Source: Mesonia hippocampi (lineage in GTDB: Bacteria > Bacteroidota > Bacteroidia > Flavobacteriales > Flavobacteriaceae). From it: a stretch of 64,000 nt of DNA. The position numbers and the translations under genes are program-made. The notes below the pieces were generated by a model, which had not been told where the DNA came from, ran no database searches, and was given only the letters and a program-made list of their open reading frames with translations. The stretch covers positions 62,001 through 126,000 of the forward strand of contig NZ_JACIFO010000003.1 of assembly GCF_014197445.1 (NCBI RefSeq). The letters run 5' to 3'. Positions within the stretch are counted from its first letter, which is position 1. Every line of letters begins with the position of its first letter. Below are positions 25,442 through 32,657 of this stretch, in pieces.

Positions 25442-26038
25442 ATGAAGATAAGCTCAGCAAAATTTGTTATTAGTAACAGCGATGTAAGTAAATGCCCTAA
25501 CAGCAGCTTACCCGAGTATGCCTTTATTGGTCGTAGTAATGTGGGTAAATCTTCGTTAATAAATACGCTTACAGACAATAAAAATCTTGCTAAAACTTCT
25601 GGAAAACCAGGGAAAACACAGCTTATCAATCATTTTTTAATCAATAATGCTTGGCATCTGGTAGACTTGCCTGGCTATGGTTATGCGCGCGTAAGTAAAA
25701 AGGATAAAAAAACCTTCCAAAAATACATTACGCAATACTTTTTAAAGCGCAGGCAGCTGGTTTGTGCTTTTGTTTTGGTAGATATCCGACATGAGCCGCA
25801 AAAAATAGATTTAGATTTTATGCAATGGCTAGGGGAAAACCAAATTCCGTTTAGCATTATTTTTACAAAAGTCGACAAATTAAAACCACAGCAAATAGAC
25901 ACTAAACTCCAAGCATACTTTGAAGTTTTAGCCGCTAATTGGGAGGCTCCACCTCCTTATTTTGTCACCTCATCACTACAAAAACTTGGAAAAGAAGAAG
26001 TTTTAAATTATATTGGTAGCATTAACCAATCTTTATAA
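25442..26038 (+). CDS. engB: Ribosome biogenesis GTPase EngB (YihA/YsxC)
   Basis: 198-residue TRAFAC GTPase. G1 GRSNVGKS at 30-37, switch I region with KPGKTQ, G3 DLPGYG at 75-80 and G4 TKVD at 142-145. EngB helps assemble the large ribosomal subunit. Length and motif spacing match the family. Confidence 0.96.
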   Translation: MKISSAKFVISNSDVSKCPNSSLPEYAFIGRSNVGKSSLINTLTDNKNLAKTSGKPGKTQLINHFLINNAWHLVDLPGYGYARVSKKDKKTFQKYITQYFLKRRQLVCAFVLVDIRHEPQKIDLDFMQWLGENQIPFSIIFTKVDKLKPQQIDTKLQAYFEVLAANWEAPPPYFVTSSLQKLGKEEVLNYIGSINQSL

Positions 26039-26047
26039 CACTTAGTT

Positions 26048-26755
26048 ATGAAAACTTTTTCTTTATTCTTACTTATTACAGTTACTTTTTTTTCCTTTAA
26101 ACTTAATGCCCAAACAGAACTTAGAACTTGGGTAGATGAAAACGGAAAATCCATTAGCGAAAACGTTTTTAATGAAAAATGGAGAACTGATATCTACTCA
26201 CGATGGGATTATATCCTTAAGGAGGCTCCAAACTCTTCCGACTCTATAAAAAAAAGCTTACGCATCGCTAAGCTTATTCCCGCTTATACTGCCTCGACAA
26301 CAAATCATAAAAAGTGGGTTGAATTTTTAAGTACCGAAACCAACACACCTATCAAAACAAATAATACAATAGTTATTAGCTTTATGCATAAAGATGATTT
26401 ATGCGGAGGTACAAGAAATCATAACACCACTCCTGATAAAAAGCTAAGAGCCTATAAAAACTTTTATCACCCTATTTTTAAGAAGCTTAAAAAGAAAAAT
26501 CCCGAAGTTACGCCTTTTATGTTTTTTGAAAAAGGAGTGTTTCTAAACACAAGCCTACAAGAAACTCCTTTCTTTTCTGATGAAAAAAATGTTTTAAAAA
26601 GAGGCATTTTTAACATTCCTGCACTTTGTGGCTCCTATGCTATCATAAAACCCAACAACCAGATTTTGGTTATTAACGGAGAATCTAGAATTGATTATAT
26701 TATAGAAGAATACCTCCACAACGAAGAGTATTGGAATACCTTTTTTAAACAATAA
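26048..26755 (+). CDS. Secreted protein of unknown function
   Basis: 235 residues with a signal peptide (MKTFSLFLLITVTFFSFKLNAQ). After a variable front the core has TIVISFMHKDDLCGGTRNHNTTPDKKLRAYKNFYHPIFKKLKKKNPEVTPFMFFEKGVFL, and a second cysteine lies in GIFNIPALCGSYAIIKPNNQILVINGE. The strand-loop-C pattern and the final strands vaguely recall a thioredoxin-like fold, but no CxxC is present; I do not recognise a family. It ends one base before gldC, transcribed convergently. Confidence 0.6.
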   Translation: MKTFSLFLLITVTFFSFKLNAQTELRTWVDENGKSISENVFNEKWRTDIYSRWDYILKEAPNSSDSIKKSLRIAKLIPAYTASTTNHKKWVEFLSTETNTPIKTNNTIVISFMHKDDLCGGTRNHNTTPDKKLRAYKNFYHPIFKKLKKKNPEVTPFMFFEKGVFLNTSLQETPFFSDEKNVLKRGIFNIPALCGSYAIIKPNNQILVINGESRIDYIIEEYLHNEEYWNTFFKQ

Positions 26756-26756
26756 G

Positions 26757-27092
26757 CTATTCCTTTTTAAGCTCTAGTTTTTCGGCAAAATAATCACAAA
26801 AATCTTTCATAGTTTCCATCATCTTTTCATCTTGTGTTGCACGGTAATATGTGTTACTCATAGCTACTAAGGTTTGGTGGAAAAACACACGCATTTGGTC
26901 TACAGGCATTTCTTTTGTCCATAAATCTATACGTAAGGTTTCTTGTTGTTCACCATCCCATAACGAAAGTAACATTGCTTTAGCATCCGCCTTATCTACG
27001 CCTCCATCCTGAGCAGACCACTTAATGTTTTCGGGGATATGGTTTTCGTCTACTTCTACGGTAATTTTTATATCAGATTTTTTTGTACTCAT
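26757..27092 (-). CDS. gldC: Gliding motility protein GldC
   Basis: 111-residue soluble protein with the GldC sequence pattern: SDIKITVEVDENHIPENIKWSAQDGG, ADAKAMLLSLWDGEQQETLRIDLWTKEMPVDQMRVFFHQTLVAMSNTYYRATQDEKMM. The gene follows gldB with a one-base overlap, as in Flavobacterium johnsoniae. GldC is needed for efficient gliding; its biochemical role is not known. Confidence 0.95.
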   Translation of the reverse strand: MSTKKSDIKITVEVDENHIPENIKWSAQDGGVDKADAKAMLLSLWDGEQQETLRIDLWTKEMPVDQMRVFFHQTLVAMSNTYYRATQDEKMMETMKDFCDYFAEKLELKKE

Positions 27093-28051
27093 TAGGGTTT
27101 TCTAGGTTTAAAATTTGATTGTTTAAATAAAGCTTCTTCATCTAAGACCAATAATTCGGGCAAAGATACAGTATTTTTTTGGGTAAATTGACGTACAATT
27201 TGCCAACCTATATATTGCCCTAATTGTGGCGGACTTTCATTATCTAACTGTAAACCAAATTTAGAGAAAGGAGCTAAATTTATAAACCGCTCTTTGAGTT
27301 TTGGGTCTGTATCATACAACATTTCCTTTTCTATAAAAAAACGCCAAATCTGGTCTTCATTCGCTTCTGCCCAGGCAAATTGCTCGTCGGTATATCCTAT
27401 CTTTAGATAATCTGGTGTTTGGGGCAAAAGCATATCTTTTAGGTAGAGTAGTTTGCCATAATACACCATACTCGCCAAGAACGAACGTTTTGTTGCTTTT
27501 GGCGTAAATTCTGCGGCATAAGCTCCTGCAACATCTACCAACAACGACTCCTTATTCATCCCTGATTTTATATAAGCAGGAATACCTACGTAGAAATGAT
27601 GATTTTCGCCTAAATAATTATCTAAGGCTATTAATAATTTATCTGGCGTTACCATTACTTTATTCTTAAAATCAACATCGGAAGTTAAGGTAGTTACCGT
27701 TGGGGTTTTAAAGTTAGGGAAATAATACGTTAAGTGCTGAAATAATACTTTTAAATCGTTTTTTTCTTTTACAAAATTTGGATAGGCTTTTTTCACTTCG
27801 TTAGAAAGCTCAAGCTGAATGGTATCAGATAACCTATTAACCCAAACCGAATCTGGGAAATGCGCTGGAAACAAGAAAGGGAAATCTTTTTTTAATTCAG
27901 GAAGTGTTTCTGGGGTTGCTTCCGAGAAAGCAATATCAAAACGTTCCACATCAAAATCTATAGGGATTTCAGCAATTTCTCGGGCTACTTTATCTTCTTT
28001 TTTACAAGCTATAAAAGTTAACAAGAAAGAGAAAACAACTAAGTACTTCAT
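27092..28051 (-). CDS. gldB: Gliding motility lipoprotein GldB
   Basis: 319-residue lipoprotein: signal peptide with the lipobox cysteine at 16 (LLTFIAC), then the GldB body, IPIDFDVERFDIAFSEA, a long central part with VGIPAYIKSGMNKESLLVDVAGAYAAEFTP, and the conserved end SPPQLGQYIGWQIVRQFTQKN. GldB is essential for gliding in F. johnsoniae. Transcribed with gldC; the divergent neighbour is nadE. Confidence 0.95.
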   Translation of the reverse strand: MKYLVVFSFLLTFIACKKEDKVAREIAEIPIDFDVERFDIAFSEATPETLPELKKDFPFLFPAHFPDSVWVNRLSDTIQLELSNEVKKAYPNFVKEKNDLKVLFQHLTYYFPNFKTPTVTTLTSDVDFKNKVMVTPDKLLIALDNYLGENHHFYVGIPAYIKSGMNKESLLVDVAGAYAAEFTPKATKRSFLASMVYYGKLLYLKDMLLPQTPDYLKIGYTDEQFAWAEANEDQIWRFFIEKEMLYDTDPKLKERFINLAPFSKFGLQLDNESPPQLGQYIGWQIVRQFTQKNTVSLPELLVLDEEALFKQSNFKPRKP

Positions 28052-28180
28052 CGGTAAGCTTCTGTTTTATAATTTAAAAATTAAAGACATAAAAATAAAA
28101 AACCTTATAATTATTTACACGCATTAAGGTTTTAAGTATCTTTACGTGCTTTCTCTACAAATGTAATTTAAATTTAAACA

Positions 28181-28969
28181 ATGCAAACAGAAAAAGTTGC
28201 TACACATATCACAAATTGGCTAAAAAATTACGCAAAAACAAGTAAAGTTAACGGTTTTGTAATTGGCATAAGCGGCGGGATTGACTCTGCTGTTACCTCG
28301 GCATTATGTGCAAAAACAGGGCTTGATACCTTGTGTGTAGAAATGCCCATTCACCAAGATAGTAAACAAGTCTCACGAGCAAAAACACATATTGAACAGT
28401 TAAAAAATCAATTTCCTAATGTTTCTGATGTTTGTATTGAACTCACTAAAAGTTTTGACAGCCTACAAAACACTCTTCCTATAAGCGATAACATACAAAA
28501 ATACAACCTAAGCCTTGCCAATACACGCGCTAGATTGCGTATGACAACCTTGTATTACCTAGCAGGAATTCACGGCTACCTTGTTGTTGGTACAGGAAAT
28601 AAAATTGAAGATTTTGGCGTTGGATTTTTTACAAAATATGGCGACGGAGGTGTAGATATTAGTCCCATTGCCGATTTACTAAAAAGTGAAGTCTATGCTC
28701 TTGGTAAAATATTAAATGTTTCCGAAAGCATTATAAATGCAGCCCCAACCGATGGATTATTTGGAGACAGCCGTACCGATGAAGATCAATTAGGAGCAAG
28801 CTATAATGAGCTAGAATGGGCCATGAATGCATACCTTCAAAACAAAACCCCTAATGATTTTGACGGAAGAAAAGCCGAAGTACTTAACATATATACGCGC
28901 CTTCATCATGCCAATTTACACAAAATAAACCCAATTCCTGTTTGTAAAATCCCTCAAGAATTTAAATAA
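28181..28969 (+). CDS. nadE: NH3-dependent NAD+ synthetase
   Basis: 262-residue ATP-pyrophosphatase enzyme; P-loop SGGIDS at 31-36, the NTRARLRMTTLYYLAG tract, GTGNKIEDFGVGFFTKYGDGGVDISPIADLLKSEV and TDGLFGDSRTDEDQLGASYNELEWAM are diagnostic. No glutaminase domain, so ammonia is the nitrogen source. The gene pair nadE-gldB is frequent in flavobacteria. A weak promoter element, TATCTTTA, is at 28137-28144. Confidence 0.95.
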   Translation: MQTEKVATHITNWLKNYAKTSKVNGFVIGISGGIDSAVTSALCAKTGLDTLCVEMPIHQDSKQVSRAKTHIEQLKNQFPNVSDVCIELTKSFDSLQNTLPISDNIQKYNLSLANTRARLRMTTLYYLAGIHGYLVVGTGNKIEDFGVGFFTKYGDGGVDISPIADLLKSEVYALGKILNVSESIINAAPTDGLFGDSRTDEDQLGASYNELEWAMNAYLQNKTPNDFDGRKAEVLNIYTRLHHANLHKINPIPVCKIPQEFK

Positions 28970-28988
28970 TTTTATTCCTCAATAAACT

Positions 28989-29411
28989 GTGCTAGCTAAA
29001 AAAACAAAATACGGAATTAAAGCGCTTACCTACTTATGTAGTAGAAGTAACAACGGGCCTATCCCTATTTCGGTTATTGCAGAAGCGGAAAATATTTCGC
29101 ATAAATTTTTAGAATCCATTTTATTAACACTCAAAAAAGGCGGAATTCTAACTTCTAAAAAAGGAAAAAACGGTGGCTATTATTTCCTTAAAAACCCTAA
29201 AGATATACCTATGGCAGAAATTATACGCTTATTAAGCGGACCTATCGCTATGGTTCCTTGTGTTAGCCTTAATTTTTACGAAAAATGTGATGACTGCCCA
29301 GACGAAGCTACCTGCGGAATAAATCGTCTAATGCTAGAAGTAAGAGATAGCACACTAAAAGTACTTAAACAAAAAAGCCTCTACCAACTAACACAAGAAA
29401 TAAATAAGTAA
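28989..29411 (+). CDS. Rrf2-family transcriptional regulator with cysteine cluster
   Basis: 140 residues starting with GTG. Winged helix-turn-helix at the front (ALTYLCSRSNNGPIPISVIAEAENISHKFLESILLTLKKGGILTSKKGKNGGYYF), then a loop PCVSLNFYEKCDDCPDEATC with four cysteines that could hold an Fe-S cluster as in IscR. Rrf2 proteins such as CymR and IscR control sulfur and Fe-S metabolism. It lies immediately upstream of the sulfate assimilation genes, so it probably senses sulfur status and regulates them; a dyad at 29517-29533 is a candidate site. Confidence 0.88.
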   Translation: MLAKKTKYGIKALTYLCSRSNNGPIPISVIAEAENISHKFLESILLTLKKGGILTSKKGKNGGYYFLKNPKDIPMAEIIRLLSGPIAMVPCVSLNFYEKCDDCPDEATCGINRLMLEVRDSTLKVLKQKSLYQLTQEINK

Positions 29412-29503
29412 AAACTTCCATTTTCAATCACTTCCATTTTACTGATAGCAGAAATCAAATTCATAAATTTTAATTTTTCTATGGTTGAACACAAAAATAA
29501 AAC

Positions 29504-29511
29504 TAGCTTTG
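29504..29511 (+). promoter_or_regulatory. Promoter of the sulfate assimilation operon, -7 element
   Basis: TAGCTTTG fits TAnnTTTG; a TTG lies 16 bases upstream (29485-29487). Predicted start near 29518. Confidence 0.55.
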
Positions 29512-29516
29512 TAAAC

Positions 29517-29533
29517 CCTACTAAACCGATAGG
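29517..29533. promoter_or_regulatory. Candidate Rrf2 operator
   Basis: CCTA-n9-TAGG dyad at 29517-29533 covering the predicted transcription start. The arms are short, so the dyad alone is weak evidence; the position next to an Rrf2 gene is the main argument. Confidence 0.3.
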
Positions 29534-29544
29534 ATATATATATT

Positions 29545-29799
29545 ATGTTATTTGATCATTTATATAACAACCGAAAAGAAAAAAAACAACCCAAAGAAAA
29601 AAACGAGAGCCATTACAGAAGCATGGTAAAAGCCATCTCTTGGAGAGCCCTAGGCACACTAGATACCATACTTATCTCTTGGCTAATCTCTGGAGAATTT
29701 TCTATCGCTTTTTCTATCGGAGCCTTCGAATTACTAACAAAAACATTCCTCTATTATTTCCATGAGCGATTATGGAGTTTAACAAAATGGGGAAAATAA
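29545..29799 (+). CDS. DUF2061 small membrane protein
   Basis: 84 residues, with SMVKAISWRALGTLDTILISWLISGEFSIAFSIGAFELLTKTFLYYFHERLW matching the DUF2061 family: two hydrophobic segments joined by a glycine turn and a closing HERxW. Function unknown. It is the first gene of the cys operon, six bases before cysH; DUF2061 genes beside cysH-cysD-cysN recur in Bacteroidota, so a link to sulfate supply is inferred. Confidence 0.85.
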   Translation: MLFDHLYNNRKEKKQPKEKNESHYRSMVKAISWRALGTLDTILISWLISGEFSIAFSIGAFELLTKTFLYYFHERLWSLTKWGK

Positions 29800-29804
29800 C
29801 TACT

Positions 29805-30413
29805 ATGAATTTACAAGAAATCAACACGTCCTTAGAAAACAAAACACCAGAAGAAATTGTAAAATGGGCATTAACCCAAGGCGTAAAACCCGTTATCACC
29901 ACCAATTTTAGACCCTACGAAGCTGCAATACTTCACCTTGTTACAAAAATACACCCAAACATAAGTGTTATTTGGTGCGATACAGGCTATAATACCGATG
30001 CCACTTACAGGCATGCAAAAGAACTAATAGAAAAACTTATTCTTAATATAGATGTCTATGTACCAAAACAATCGGTAGGTTATAGAAACGTCACACTTGG
30101 CATTCCTGAAGTTGATACACCAGAACATAAAATATTTAGCGAACAAGTAAAACTAGAGCCGTTTAAACGTGCGATGAATACACACCAACCCGATGTTTGG
30201 TTTACAAATTTAAGAAAAGGCCAAACAAATTATCGTGATAAAATAGGTATTGTATCTAAAGGTGCAGATGGAATTTTAAAAATAAGTCCTTTTTACCATT
30301 ACACCGATCTAGATTTAGACAATTACCTGCTCGAACATAGCCTTCCTAACGAAAAAAGATATTACGACCCCACAAAAGCATTAGCAAATAGAGAGTGTGG
30401 CATCCATCAATAA
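29805..30413 (+). CDS. cysH: Phosphoadenylyl/adenylyl sulfate reductase
   Basis: 202 residues from the ATG at 29805, chosen because an upstream ATG at 29772 lies inside DUF2061. PAPS-reductase fold: VITTNFRPYEAAILHLV (family PP-loop region), VIWCDTGYNTDATYRHA, NLRKGQTNYR, ISPFYHYTDLDLDNYLLEH, and the catalytic cysteine in the C-terminal RECGIHQ. The paired cysteines that hold the [4Fe-4S] cluster of bacterial APS reductases are missing, which points to PAPS, or to a cluster-less APS reductase. Makes sulfite. Confidence 0.93.
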   Translation: MNLQEINTSLENKTPEEIVKWALTQGVKPVITTNFRPYEAAILHLVTKIHPNISVIWCDTGYNTDATYRHAKELIEKLILNIDVYVPKQSVGYRNVTLGIPEVDTPEHKIFSEQVKLEPFKRAMNTHQPDVWFTNLRKGQTNYRDKIGIVSKGADGILKISPFYHYTDLDLDNYLLEHSLPNEKRYYDPTKALANRECGIHQ

Positions 30414-30423
30414 AAAATGAACT

Positions 30424-31326
30424 ATGAATTTAAAAGTAAACAACAATCCTTTAGAAGATGAAGCTATATACATTCTGCGCGAAGTTGCAGGGCAGTTTGA
30501 GAAACCTGCCATTCTATTTTCTGGAGGTAAAGATTCTATCACCCTAGTACGGCTAGCACAAAAAGCATTTTATCCTGCCAGAATCCCATTTCCTTTATTA
30601 CACATTGATACTGGGCATAATTTTCCCGAAACCATTGCCTTTCGTGATAAACTAGTTAAGGAATTAGATTTAGAACTACATGTACATTACGTACAAGACA
30701 ATATAGATGCGGGAATTGTAAAAGAAGAAAAAGGAAAATACGCTAGCCGAAACAGTCTACAAACAGAAAGCTTATTACAAGCCATAGAAAAACATGGTTT
30801 TGACGCTTGTATTGGAGGAGCCCGAAGAGACGAAGAAAAAGCAAGAGCAAAAGAAAGGTTTTTTTCTGTACGAGATGATTTTGGACAATGGGATGAGAAA
30901 AATCAGCGTCCAGAAGTTTTTGATATGCTTAACGGCAAAATAGACTTTGGACAAAACGTTAGGGTTTTTCCTATTTCTAATTGGACAGAATTGGATGTAT
31001 GGAGCTATATACAACAAGAAAAAATAGCCATTCCTAGCATCTATTTTGCCCATAAAAGAAAAGTTTTTGAACGTGACGGACTAATTTGGTCGGCACATGA
31101 TGAATATGTGTACCGAGAAAAAAACGAACTCGTAACCGAAAAAATAGTGCGTTTTAGAACCGTAGGAGATATGAGCTGTACCGCCGCTGTCGAATCACTT
31201 GCTTTTACTATAGACCAGGTAGTGGAAGAAATTAAAAATTCTAACCTATCTGAACGCGGAGCTAGGATAGACGACAAAAGATCTGAAGCTGCAATGGAAA
31301 AAAGAAAACAACAAGGCTATTTTTAA
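30424..31326 (+). CDS. cysD: Sulfate adenylyltransferase subunit 2
   Basis: 300-residue ATP-sulfurylase small subunit. PP-motif SGGKDS at 33-38, LLHIDTGHNFPETI, GARRDEEKARAKERFFSVRD, VFPISNWTELDVWSYI, the VGDMSCTAAVES and the C-terminal SERGARIDDKRSEAAMEKRKQQGYF are standard. Together with CysN it makes adenylyl sulfate from ATP and sulfate. Confidence 0.97.
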   Translation: MNLKVNNNPLEDEAIYILREVAGQFEKPAILFSGGKDSITLVRLAQKAFYPARIPFPLLHIDTGHNFPETIAFRDKLVKELDLELHVHYVQDNIDAGIVKEEKGKYASRNSLQTESLLQAIEKHGFDACIGGARRDEEKARAKERFFSVRDDFGQWDEKNQRPEVFDMLNGKIDFGQNVRVFPISNWTELDVWSYIQQEKIAIPSIYFAHKRKVFERDGLIWSAHDEYVYREKNELVTEKIVRFRTVGDMSCTAAVESLAFTIDQVVEEIKNSNLSERGARIDDKRSEAAMEKRKQQGYF

Positions 31327-31345
31327 GAAAAAGGAACAAACCATT

Positions 31346-32608
31346 ATGGAAAACAATAAAAATAAAGTGCTAAAATTAAGTACCGCAGGAAATGTAGACG
31401 ACGGAAAATCTACACTAATCGGGCGCTTACTACACGATACCAACTCATTACCTAAAGATAAACTAGACGCTATTAAACAGAGTAGTAAACAAAAGGGATA
31501 CGATTATTTAGACTTCTCCTTAGCTACCGATGGACTTGTTGCGGAAAGAGAACAAGGCATCACTATAGATGTTGCCCATATTTATTTCTCTACACCAAAT
31601 CGTTCATATATTATTGCCGATACGCCAGGGCATGTTGAGTACACCAGAAATATGGTTACAGGCGCTTCTACCTCGCAAGTTTCAATTATTCTAATAGATG
31701 CCAGAAAAGGCGTTACCGAACAAACAAAAAGACATTTTTTTATAAATAATCTTCTACAAACAAAAGATATAATTGTAGCGGTAAATAAAATGGATTTAAT
31801 CGATTATAATCAAGAAAAATATCAAAACATTATAAACGATTTTAAAACCTTAGCAGCACAAGTAAATTACAAAAAAAGCAATATTACCTATATTCCTATT
31901 AGTGCTTTACATGGCGATAATGTAGTAAACACCTCTCCCCAAATGAAGTGGTACCAGGCAGAAACACTACTTTCTTATTTAGAAAATTTACAGCCTAAAA
32001 ATAACACGACTAGCGCTAGTGCTCGTTTTCAAGTACAAACGGTAATACGCCCAAAAAAAGAAGAGTTTCATGATTTTAGAGGCTTTGCAGGAAAGCTTAA
32101 AGGAGGAGAACTAAACGTTGGTGACTCTGTAACTATTTTACCTTCGGGGAAAACATCTAGCATTAAAACCATATCTTTTTTTAACCAAGCATACTCAAGT
32201 GCAAGTGCTGGATCTGCTATCACAATAAGCTTACATGACGAGGTAAATGTATCACGAGGCGACTTAATTGTAAAGTCAGACCAGCTTCCAAAATCGGCAA
32301 AAAACATAAAAGCTAACATTTGTTGGATGGACAATCAGGCGCTAACAGCGGCTTCAACATACTTTCTTCAACATGGCGTTAAAAGAGTAAAAGCTAAAGT
32401 AAAAAATATTCTACATAAAATAAGTATAGATAACTTTAGCCAGATTGAAACAAGCGATGCCTTAACCATGAATGAGTTTGGAAATATTGAAATTCAACTT
32501 GCCCAGCCTTTACATTATGATGCTTATGCTGAAAATAAAGAGAACGGCGCTTTTATTCTTATCGATGCTAAAACAAACACTACTGCTGGCGTAGGTTTTA
32601 TAGCATAA
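31346..32608 (+). CDS. cysN: Sulfate adenylyltransferase subunit 1 (GTPase)
   Basis: 420-residue EF-Tu-like GTPase: G1 GNVDDGKST at 15-23, REQGITIDVAHIYF, DTPGHVEYTRNMVTGAS, NKMD. Two beta-barrel domains follow, ending GVGFIA. No APS kinase domain is fused at the C-terminus (fused CysNC proteins are ~630 residues). GTP hydrolysis drives APS formation by CysD. Last gene of the operon; a terminator follows. Confidence 0.96.
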   Translation: MENNKNKVLKLSTAGNVDDGKSTLIGRLLHDTNSLPKDKLDAIKQSSKQKGYDYLDFSLATDGLVAEREQGITIDVAHIYFSTPNRSYIIADTPGHVEYTRNMVTGASTSQVSIILIDARKGVTEQTKRHFFINNLLQTKDIIVAVNKMDLIDYNQEKYQNIINDFKTLAAQVNYKKSNITYIPISALHGDNVVNTSPQMKWYQAETLLSYLENLQPKNNTTSASARFQVQTVIRPKKEEFHDFRGFAGKLKGGELNVGDSVTILPSGKTSSIKTISFFNQAYSSASAGSAITISLHDEVNVSRGDLIVKSDQLPKSAKNIKANICWMDNQALTAASTYFLQHGVKRVKAKVKNILHKISIDNFSQIETSDALTMNEFGNIEIQLAQPLHYDAYAENKENGAFILIDAKTNTTAGVGFIA

Positions 32609-32618
32609 CCCAATAATG

Positions 32619-32657
32619 CTAGGGCGTGTTTTTATAAAACTCGTCCTAGTTTTTTTG
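32619..32657. terminator. Terminator between cysN and dnaG
   Basis: CTAGGGCG (32619-32626) pairs with CGTCCTAG (32642-32649), with one G-T pair, followed by T8 (32650-32657). It overlaps the end of dnaG, so it can act for cysN on the plus strand. Confidence 0.75.

Noticed and set aside
29412-29544. SAM riboswitch upstream of the sulfate operon
   Set aside because: The region is short, shows no multi-helix pattern, and a promoter plus a short dyad explain it better.
29772-29804. Upstream start for cysH
   Set aside because: The ATG at 29772 is inside the DUF2061 gene and would add 11 unconserved residues; the ATG at 29805 is a better fit.
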